DNA of 36,347 nt, from NCBI GenBank assembly GCA_018663035.1, contig JABJEX010000059.1, positions 1 through 36,347 of the forward strand, in the 5' to 3' direction. Each line of letters starts with the position of its first letter. The first letter of the stretch is position 1. The DNA comes from Porticoccaceae bacterium (GTDB taxonomy: Bacteria; Pseudomonadota; Gammaproteobacteria; Pseudomonadales; Porticoccaceae). This document shows positions 29,735-36,347 of the stretch, piece after piece. The notes below the pieces were generated by a model. It made no database searches, was not told where the DNA came from, and saw only the letters and a program-made list of their open reading frames with translations. The position numbers and the translations under genes were made by a program.

Positions 29735-30874
29735 ATGGCCTGGAATGAACCTGGCGGCGGGAAAGACCCCTGGGGTGGCAACCGCAATAACGATGGTCCA
29801 CCGGACATTGATGAGGCACTTAACAAGTTAAAAGAGAAGCTCGGTGCATTCGGGGGCGGCTCTGGCTCTTCAGGCACTGGAGGTGCTGGTAATAAAAGCC
29901 TTCTGCCTGCCGCCCTGCTCGTTTTGGCCTTGCTGTGGGGCCTGTTGGGCGTCTATCAGGTCGATGAGAAGGAGCAGGCGGTTGTGCTAAGACTAGGTGA
30001 GTACTCTGATACTCGTGGCCCGGGCCTGAAATGGAATCCGCCTATTATCGACTCTGTAACTACTGTTCGCACCACTGAAGAGCGACAGTACTCTGCGCGT
30101 GGTCTCATGCTGACTCAGGACGAAAATATCGTCGAAATCTCATTGTCGGTGCAGTACAACATTGCCAATGCTAAAGATTTTGTTCTCAATATCAGAGATC
30201 CAGAGACTAGCCTCAAACATGCGACTGACAGTGCGCTGCGACATGTAGTGGGCAGCACTGCGCTGGATAGTGCTATGTCTACTGGTCGTGATCAGGTGGC
30301 AGAGGGTACTGCGCAGAAGCTTCAGGAGTTACTGGATATCTACGGTAGTGGTATCAACGTGATCAAGATTAATATCGGTGAAGCTCGGCCGCCAACTGAG
30401 GTCAAGGCGGCATACGATGACGTGATCAAGGCTCGAGAAGATCAGGAGCGTTTGGTGAACGAAGCTCAGGCTTACTCCAACGGCATTATTCCAGAGGCTA
30501 GGGGTCAGGCTCAGCGTCTTCGCGAAGAGGCCAATGGATATAAATCTCAGGTAGTTTCCAAAGCAGAGGGTGAAGCGGCTCGCTTTAGCAATCTCCTTTC
30601 AGAATACTCAAAGGCACCCGAGGTGACCCGAGAGCGTATGTACATAGATGCTATCGAAGAAGTTATGTCGAATACTAGCAAGGTGCTGATGGACGCAGAG
30701 GGCGGCAATAACATGCTCTATCTGCCTCTGGATAAAATTATGCAGCAGGGCGCCAGCGCTGGGCAGAGCCGTTCATCTGAAACTAGCGAACAGTTGATCG
30801 ATCGCATTTCGAATGAGGTGATCGAGAAGCTACAGAGAAACAATGAACGAGCGCAAGTGGAGAGACGACGATGA
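29735..30874 (+). CDS. hflK: FtsH protease modulator subunit HflK
   Basis: HflK and HflC form a large periplasmic-side SPFH assembly that encloses FtsH and controls its access to membrane substrates. The 379-residue protein begins with a glycine-rich cytoplasmic tail (AWNEPGGGKDPWGG) as in E. coli HflK, has one transmembrane helix (about 55-75), then a prohibitin/SPFH domain and a long helical region (about 230-300). An in-frame TTG at 29723 would add four codons, but GGAG at 29725-29728 is ideally spaced for the ATG at 29735, so that start is used. The stop overlaps the hflC ATG (ATGA). Confidence 0.96.
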   Translation: MAWNEPGGGKDPWGGNRNNDGPPDIDEALNKLKEKLGAFGGGSGSSGTGGAGNKSLLPAALLVLALLWGLLGVYQVDEKEQAVVLRLGEYSDTRGPGLKWNPPIIDSVTTVRTTEERQYSARGLMLTQDENIVEISLSVQYNIANAKDFVLNIRDPETSLKHATDSALRHVVGSTALDSAMSTGRDQVAEGTAQKLQELLDIYGSGINVIKINIGEARPPTEVKAAYDDVIKAREDQERLVNEAQAYSNGIIPEARGQAQRLREEANGYKSQVVSKAEGEAARFSNLLSEYSKAPEVTRERMYIDAIEEVMSNTSKVLMDAEGGNNMLYLPLDKIMQQGASAGQSRSSETSEQLIDRISNEVIEKLQRNNERAQVERRR

Positions 30875-31740
30875 ATAGCCTAACAAAAACTGTCGGTCTG
30901 GTACTGGTAATTTTGCTAACAGCGCAGAGTTCACTTTACATAGTGAGTGAATTTGAGCGCGGTATAAAGTTGCGATTCGGACAGATCATTGAAGCTGACA
31001 TCAAGCCAGGGCTGCATTTTAAAGTGCCTCTAGTGGATAATGTAAAAATCTTCGATGCACGAATTCTTACGGTTGATGCACAGCCCGCCAGTTTCTTTAC
31101 CATCGAAAAGAAACGTCTGATTGTGGATTCCTATGTTAAGTGGCGCGTTGCAGATGTTGCGACTTACTACAAGAAGACTGACGGTATTGAATCCAACGCC
31201 CGCAATTTGCTGGGTTCGCGGGTCAACGATGGTCTGCGCAGTCAGTTTGGTGATCGTACCCTGCGTGAAGTAGTCTCTGGTGAGCGCGATCTGTTGATGA
31301 AAAATATCACCGAAGATCTAAACAAGCAGGTACTTGAAAGTCTGGGTGTTGAGGTGGTGGATGTGCGTGTAAAGCGTATCGACTTGCCTCAAGAGGTCAG
31401 CAGCCAGGTGTTCCGTCGCATGACTGCCGAACGCGAAAAAGAGGCTCGTGAATTGCGCTCCACAGGTAAAGAACGTGCCGAGAAGATCCGCGCCTCTGCT
31501 GATCGTGAACGCACAATTGAGCTAGCAAACGCCTATCGTGACGCTGAGCAGCTGCGCGGTGAGGGTGATGCTCAGGCAGCGGGCATCTATGCTCAGGCTT
31601 ATCAGCAAGACCCTGAGTTTTACTCGTTTATGCGTAGTCTCAACGCTTACAAGACTTCATTTGCAAACAAGGGCGATTTTCTATTGCTCGCCCCAGACAG
31701 TGATTTCTTTAGATACATGAACAAACAGCAGGCGAGATAG
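30871..31740 (+). CDS. hflC: FtsH protease modulator subunit HflC
   Basis: Partner of HflK in the ring-like membrane complex around FtsH. The 289-residue protein has one N-terminal transmembrane helix (about 7-25), an SPFH/prohibitin domain (about 20-190), and a charged helical stretch (EREKEARELRSTGKERAEKI). The C-terminal part shows the family sequence DPEFYSFMRSLNAYKTSF. It overlaps hflK by four bases and is followed by a terminator at 31840-31864, which seems to close the hfq-hflX-hflK-hflC unit. Confidence 0.96.
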   Translation: MNSLTKTVGLVLVILLTAQSSLYIVSEFERGIKLRFGQIIEADIKPGLHFKVPLVDNVKIFDARILTVDAQPASFFTIEKKRLIVDSYVKWRVADVATYYKKTDGIESNARNLLGSRVNDGLRSQFGDRTLREVVSGERDLLMKNITEDLNKQVLESLGVEVVDVRVKRIDLPQEVSSQVFRRMTAEREKEARELRSTGKERAEKIRASADRERTIELANAYRDAEQLRGEGDAQAAGIYAQAYQQDPEFYSFMRSLNAYKTSFANKGDFLLLAPDSDFFRYMNKQQAR

Positions 31741-31773
31741 TAGCCTGTACTCGCAATTGGTGGGGGTGGATAG

Positions 31774-31796
31774 ATTAATTGAATTGGTCAATTAAT
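31774..31796. repeat. AT-rich inverted repeat after hflC
   Basis: ATTAATTGA (31774-31782) and TCAATTAAT (31788-31796) are perfect nine-base inverted copies with a five-base spacer, 33 bases after the hflC stop. It could be a weak mRNA 3'-end hairpin or a binding site for a dimeric regulator acting on the promoter just downstream. Confidence 0.5.
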
Positions 31797-31827
31797 TTAA
31801 AAACCTCTGCCACATTGAGGGTGATTT

Positions 31828-31836
31828 TGCTAGAAT
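31828..31836 (+). promoter_or_regulatory. Candidate extended -10 promoter for DUF2065-hisZ-purA
   Basis: TGCTAGAAT matches an extended -10 element (TGn followed by a five-of-six match to TATAAT), with CTGCCA (31807-31812, four of six) 18 bases upstream as a possible -35. Initiation would fall near 31843, inside the left arm of the terminator hairpin, so the new transcript would lack a complete stem and could escape termination. Confidence 0.4.
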
Positions 31837-31839
31837 TTG

Positions 31840-31864
31840 AAAACCGAGGAGACTCGGTTTTTTT
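31840..31864 (+). terminator. Rho-independent terminator after hflC
   Basis: AAAACCGAG (31840-31848) and CTCGGTTTT (31853-31861) form a perfect nine-base-pair stem with GAGA loop and a run of seven T (31858-31864). It lies about 100 bases after the hflC stop and 24 bases before the next start codon. Confidence 0.85.
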
Positions 31865-31888
31865 GTGCCGAATTTGAGGTGTTGCTTA

Positions 31889-32074
31889 ATGCTCGACGAA
31901 CTTCTCAGGGCCATTGGCTTAATGTTGGTGATTGAGGGCATTATTCCCTTTCTCTCTCCAGGTCGTTGGCGAGGTATGGTAGAGGTTTTGGCTACCGTGG
32001 ACGAAAAATCCATGCGTATGGTTGGCTTATTCAGCATGCTGACGGGTTTATTTGTGCTTTTGCTGTTTAGTTAA
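31889..32074 (+). CDS. DUF2065 family small membrane protein (YjeT-like)
   Basis: A 61-residue inner-membrane protein of unknown function with two hydrophobic helices (about 5-22 and 45-60) joined by a short polar loop with the family-typical sequence LSPGRWRGM. The frame is open back to a GTG at 31865, but that start lies in the terminator tail; the ATG at 31889 with TGAGGTG nine bases upstream is the better choice and gives MLDELLRAIGLMLVIEGI. A DUF2065 gene sits between hflC and purA in many Gammaproteobacteria, so synteny supports the call. Its role is not known. Confidence 0.85.
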   Translation: MLDELLRAIGLMLVIEGIIPFLSPGRWRGMVEVLATVDEKSMRMVGLFSMLTGLFVLLLFS

Positions 32075-32105
32075 AACCTAACGCTCGCAAGTGCAAGGGG
32101 TTGTT

Positions 32106-33279
32106 GTGAAAAATGTAGATCGTTGGTTGTTGCCAGACGGCGTCGATGAGGTCCTGCCAGAGCAGGCTCAGGCTGTCGAGCACCTGCGGCGACAAATTCT
32201 CGATCTCTACCATATCTGGGGCTACGATTTAGTGATCCCACCAATGGTTGAGTTTACCGAATCGCTACTCAGTGGTTCTGGTTCTGACCTCGATCTGATG
32301 ACCTTCCGCGTGACCGATCAAATCAGTGGTCGAATGATGGGTATTCGGGCTGACATTACCCCTCAAACCGCAAGAATGGATGCTCATAGTCTGCGCCGAG
32401 AGGGTCCCAATCGACTCTGTTATGCAGGGACTGTGTTGCACACCAGGCCCAGAGGCCCGTTGGAATCACGCACACCTATATCCGTAGGGGTAGAGCTATT
32501 TGGAGAGGCCACTCTAGCTGCTGACATCGAGGTGATAGAGTTATTCCTGCAAACTTTAAAAGTTTCAGGCGTAAGTAATGTGCATCTGGATTTAGGCCAT
32601 GTGGATATCTACCGCGGGCTTTTGGCTGAGGCCGATTTAAATGCTGAACAGGAAGCCGAGTTATTCAAGTTGTTGCAGCGCAAAGCAAGTGGCGAGCTTA
32701 GCGATTGGGTTGCGGCCAACATTAAAGATAAAAAACTCGCTAGCTGGCTGACTACTCTGCCCAGACTGACGGGTAATCAAGAGGTTCTTGAGGCGGCCAA
32801 AAACGCACTGCAAGGCGCTCCTAACTCAGTTCTAGAGGCTATTTCTCAGTTAGAAAAAATTGTTGCCGGACTCACCGGTAGTGGCGTTAATATCTACCTT
32901 GATTTGGGTGAGATGCCCGGCTATCACTACCACACTGGTGTGGTTTTTGCTGCCTATGTGCAGGGCTACGGCAAGGCACTGGGCAATGGTGGTAGGTATG
33001 ACCATGTTGGAGAGGCGTTTGGTCGGTCGCGACCGGCTACAGGTTTTGCATTTGATCTAAAGTCACTTGTCACTCAGGGGAGCACAAGTAGTGCCTTAGT
33101 AGAGGGTATTTTTGTGCCATACAGTGATGATCCTCAATGCCGTGAACAGGCTGCACTGTTACGCAGTCAGGGCAATAGGGTAGTGCAGGGTTTTCCTAGT
33201 CAAAAAGTGGACTTTGCAGAAATTAACTGTGATCGTCAGTTGGTATTTGAAGACGGTCACTATGTCATTAAAGAGTTGT

Positions 33280-33284
<5 letters not shown>
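32106..33284 (+). CDS. hisZ: ATP phosphoribosyltransferase regulatory subunit
   Basis: HisZ is a catalytically inactive histidyl-tRNA synthetase paralogue that binds the short form of HisG to make the first enzyme of histidine synthesis active and feedback-sensitive. The protein (about 392 residues) has the class II synthetase core (GIRADITPQTARMDAH, LCYAGTVLHTRP, LGNGGRYDHV) but no full anticodon-binding domain. An upstream in-frame GTG at 32091 exists; the GTG at 32106 is preferred because AAGGGG lies five bases before it and the protein then begins MKNVDRWLLPDG, like relatives. The presence of hisZ predicts a short-form hisG elsewhere in the genome. The purA neighbour is conserved. Confidence 0.92.
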
Positions 33285-34619
<1,335 letters not shown>

Positions 34620-34652
34620 TCATTAGTGCAATCAACCCAATTGTGATTGTTC

Positions 34653-34679
34653 AAAAACCCCAGCTCAGCTGGGGTTTTT
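34653..34679. terminator. Bidirectional terminator shared by purA and the convergent kinase gene
   Basis: A 12-base-pair perfect stem (34653-34664, AAAAACCCCAGC, with 34668-34679, GCTGGGGTTTTT) and a three-base loop. The A and T runs give a U tract in both directions. The right arm and loop lie inside the kinase gene and encode its last residues and its TGA stop (34665-34667). It serves purA 33 bases after its stop and also the kinase. Confidence 0.9.
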
Positions 34680-35579
34680 GGTTTTTGGGGTGCGCTGTCG
34701 CCTTAGATAGCAGATGATTTTCCGCTGGTCGTCCAAGGGATAAAGATGTTGTGCACGTCGAGGTAGCTCGGACAGTAATTGCTCGGTGATTCGCTGAAAA
34801 TACTGAATAAACTCTTTTATCTGCTGATCATTCATTAAAGCACTGTCAGGAGAATTTGCATCTTGCGCCAGTGACTTTCTAAGTTTTGTCTCCTGCTCCA
34901 GGCGCCACTTAAAAACTCTCTCAAAGGATGGAGCTTGCAGCATAATCAACTGATCTATTAGGAAAAAAAGTTGCTGATAGCTGCCCGCGAGAGCTCGATT
35001 GACATAGTGGCGCCAAACTCCCTGACTGTCTTGCCGACGCTCTAACTCATTGATTGGATTGATCAGGTCGCTGTCTGACGCCGCGGTAGCACCCAAGCAC
35101 CAGCCCTCTATGATGATTAGCCCTACAGGGCCCGTAACCATTTCAAGTTGCGAGGCTGGCACGCGATCATCTGTACTCTTGTCAAATCTTGTAATCAGAG
35201 TTGGCTTGCCCGCCTTTAAGCTGTTAATCGTCTCTATCATAAGTTCTATATCATGGGTGCCCGGCACGCCGCGGGTCGCCAGTAAAGGGTGCACAGTATC
35301 GGCCAGATGCAGACGTTGTTGCTTGGTCAAATAAAAGTCATCCATAGAGAGATTAACAGTCTGAATGCCATGGCGCTCGCCGGCTATGCTGCATAAATAA
35401 TCTGCCATGGTGGACTTTCCCGATCCTTGGGAGCCATTAATTCCCAGTATCTGTGGTGGCAGTTGAGGCTGGTACTGACTAGCAAATTGCTCAAGTAAAA
35501 GACTAAACCAGCGTTCGGCTGACTGCAGATAACTCTGTGGCAGCTGGTTGCGATTAATAAAGTGTTGGGCAGCGGTCAT
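34665..35579 (-). CDS. P-loop kinase, glycerate-kinase-like
   Basis: The 304-residue protein belongs to the P-loop kinase group that includes plant-type D-glycerate 3-kinase and yeast/bacterial relatives, near the phosphoribulokinase/uridine kinase fold. Seen are the P-loop GINGSQGSGKST at 47-58, SMDDFYLT with the acidic pair at 80-81, TRGVPGTHDIELM at 102-114, RFDKSTDDR and IIEGWCLGA at 156-164. The likely reaction is ATP-dependent phosphorylation of D-glycerate, but substrate cannot be settled from motifs alone. It is a single gene convergent with purA, sharing its terminator; the last codons form part of the hairpin. An ordinary ATG starts it at 35579. Confidence 0.75.
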   Translation of the reverse strand: MTAAQHFINRNQLPQSYLQSAERWFSLLLEQFASQYQPQLPPQILGINGSQGSGKSTMADYLCSIAGERHGIQTVNLSMDDFYLTKQQRLHLADTVHPLLATRGVPGTHDIELMIETINSLKAGKPTLITRFDKSTDDRVPASQLEMVTGPVGLIIIEGWCLGATAASDSDLINPINELERRQDSQGVWRHYVNRALAGSYQQLFFLIDQLIMLQAPSFERVFKWRLEQETKLRKSLAQDANSPDSALMNDQQIKEFIQYFQRITEQLLSELPRRAQHLYPLDDQRKIICYLRRQRTPKTKNPS

Positions 35580-35878
35580 CTTGGTTTTAAGCGCTAGTTG
35601 GCAATGTAGGATGAGCCTAGCACAGAGAGTGGCCGTTAATTGGTATTTGCGATAAATAACCCGCTAGGCCCGTCGAGATGAGAGGACTGAATTCAGGTGG
35701 CAGCGCGCTGTCTAAATCATCTGTAAGGGCCAGCTAATTCGGCACTCGTCTTACAAAAAGAGAGTTAGTTCTCGGTCCTATTAAAAACGAAGTTAGGCTT
35801 TGTTAAATAAGAACTACGACTTCGCTAGATTGAAAATTTAACTGGTTTTACTGCCATTTTTTCTTCGGGAATGTTGTT
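35580..35878. other. Non-coding stretch of 299 bases between divergent genes
   Basis: All six frames are broken by stops, and I find no gene. It must hold the promoters of the leftward kinase and the rightward XRE gene, but no convincing -35/-10 pair was found. Weak structures are TGTAAG/CTTACA around a 22-base loop (near 35730-35757), AGTTAG twice within about 30 bases, and the IS903-like end at 35796-35811. Confidence 0.5.
35796..35811 (+). repeat. Sequence resembling an IS903/IS5-family terminal inverted repeat
   Basis: GGCTTTGTTAAATAAG matches the start of the IS903 terminal repeat, as I recall it (GGCTTTGTTGAATAAATC), at 14 of the first 15 positions. An imperfect inverted partner, GGCTTTTTTACAG read on the minus strand, lies at 36231-36243 beyond the XRE gene. 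No transposase and no target-site duplication (nine or four bases) is visible, so this may be a relic or chance. Confidence 0.25.
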
Positions 35879-36091
35879 ATGGCTAATTTAAAAGTGCAAT
35901 TTGGGGCCAGATTAAAGCTCCTCAGGGCTCAGCGAAATATGACTCAGGAGCAGCTGGCTGATGCAACCGGACTCACCATAGAGTCCATCAGCAATATAGA
36001 GCGAGGTATTTTCGGGCCGCGGTTTGATAATCTTGAAAAAATCGCCGAAGCTTTGCACCTAGAGGTACAGCGACTCTTTGAATTCGGTTAG
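35879..36091 (+). CDS. Orphan XRE-family helix-turn-helix regulator
   Basis: A 70-residue protein consisting almost entirely of one Cro/C1-type HTH domain (about residues 8-66), with the DNA-recognition region MTQEQLADATGLTIESISNI followed by ERGIFGPRFDNLEKIAEAL. No second domain, membrane segment or peptidase region is present. GGGA lies eight bases before the ATG. It is flanked by non-coding DNA on both sides and has no toxin or restriction partner in view. The target is unknown; self-regulation is usual for such small regulators. The surroundings differ from the tightly packed core genes, which suggests an accessory insertion. Confidence 0.85.
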   Translation: MANLKVQFGARLKLLRAQRNMTQEQLADATGLTIESISNIERGIFGPRFDNLEKIAEALHLEVQRLFEFG

Positions 36092-36290
36092 TCGTCTAGG
36101 TTGGCCGCTTTAGTGTCGTTGAATTCTGCATTCTATTCAGTGTTGGACTATGGTTGTAATAGGTGTTTGATTCGGCGACTATTTGTGTTTTCCGCGTTTA
36201 GGAATACTGTTTAAAAGGAGTTTTACCCCCCTGTAAAAAAGCCACAATCCGCTGTGCTATGTCAGCGATCATGGGGCGAGATAGAGACTA
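36092..36290. other. Non-coding stretch of about 200 bases after the XRE gene
   Basis: No gene is seen. A six-base inverted repeat TTTTAC (36221-36226) and GTAAAA (36233-36238) with a C-rich loop is present but has no T run, so it is unlikely to terminate the XRE transcript. No strong promoter for the next gene was identified. Confidence 0.5.
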
Positions 36291-36347
36291 ATGCTGGATT
36301 CGGATAATCTGGAACAGCAGTTAGCACTGGAAATCGCAGCACGTAAA
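36291..36347 (+). CDS. Start of a gene truncated by the window edge
   Basis: Nineteen codons are visible from the ATG at 36291 to the last base: MLDSDNLEQQLALEIAARK. A purine-rich GAGATAGAGA precedes the ATG. The stretch LEQQLALEIAARK is like the charged helix that leads into PAS domains in many sensor kinases and GGDEF proteins, so a signalling protein is possible. This is a guess from a very short segment. Confidence 0.4.
   Translation, partial: MLDSDNLEQQLALEIAARK

Noticed and set aside
35050-35334. 94-residue plus-strand frame opposite the kinase gene
   Set aside because: It is the antisense shadow of a well-supported kinase gene, with no recognisable domain.
36221-36238. TTTTAC/GTAAAA hairpin as a terminator of the XRE gene
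   Set aside because: The stem is short and AU-rich, lies 130 bases after the stop, and has A rather than T after it on the plus strand.

Overview
The window is a gene-dense chromosomal segment of a gammaproteobacterium. Gene order and protein sequences point to the Pseudomonas/Cellvibrionales side of the class, plausibly a marine, reduced-genome lineage; that placement is inference from synteny and protein style, not from a marker tree. Almost everything is core metabolism or housekeeping. I saw no rRNA, tRNA, CRISPR array, prophage or intact insertion sequence.

Layout. Positions 1-6279 read leftward: pckA (PEP carboxykinase, with a terminator at its 3' end), then a tightly packed run mrcA (PBP1A) > yrfG (GMP/IMP nucleotidase) > hslR (Hsp15) > hslO (Hsp33). 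Positions 6410-15553 read rightward: a short remnant of the type IV pilus secretin gene pilQ, aroK, aroB, gltB, gltD, hemE. A DUF3391 plus degenerate HD-GYP protein follows (15713-17152). It converges on a leftward rsgA > sseA > psd cluster (17154-19953). Then come orn (rightward), queG (leftward), and a long rightward series: nnrE/nnrD fusion, tsaE, amiB, mutL, miaA, hfq, hflX, hflK, hflC, DUF2065 (yjeT-like), hisZ, purA. A leftward P-loop kinase of the glycerate-kinase type shares a bidirectional terminator with purA. The last ~770 bases look accessory: a 299-base non-coding stretch, an orphan 70-residue XRE regulator, another non-coding stretch, and the first 19 codons of a gene cut by the window edge.

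How the genes fit together. The set covers gluconeogenesis (pckA), shikimate synthesis (aroK, aroB), glutamate synthesis (gltBD), heme (hemE), phosphatidylethanolamine (psd), cell wall synthesis and splitting (mrcA, amiB), purine and histidine synthesis (purA, hisZ), tRNA modification (queG, tsaE, miaA), ribosome and RNA quality control (rsgA, orn, hfq, hflX, hslR), membrane protease control (hflKC), redox chaperoning (hslO), NAD(P)HX repair (nnrDE) and mismatch repair (mutL).

The most informative signals are losses from conserved neighbourhoods. Only the C-terminal ~100 codons of pilQ remain where pilMNOPQ normally lies between mrcA and aroK. motAB is absent from its usual Pseudomonas position beside rsgA, and damX is absent between aroB and gltB. 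Together these suggest a lineage that lost surface motility. Other points of interest are a MutL with a complete endonuclease-type motif, an HD-GYP protein without its HD histidine, several clear leader hairpins and shared terminators, and an IS903-like terminal sequence beside the orphan regulator. I did not find a clearly novel multi-gene system.
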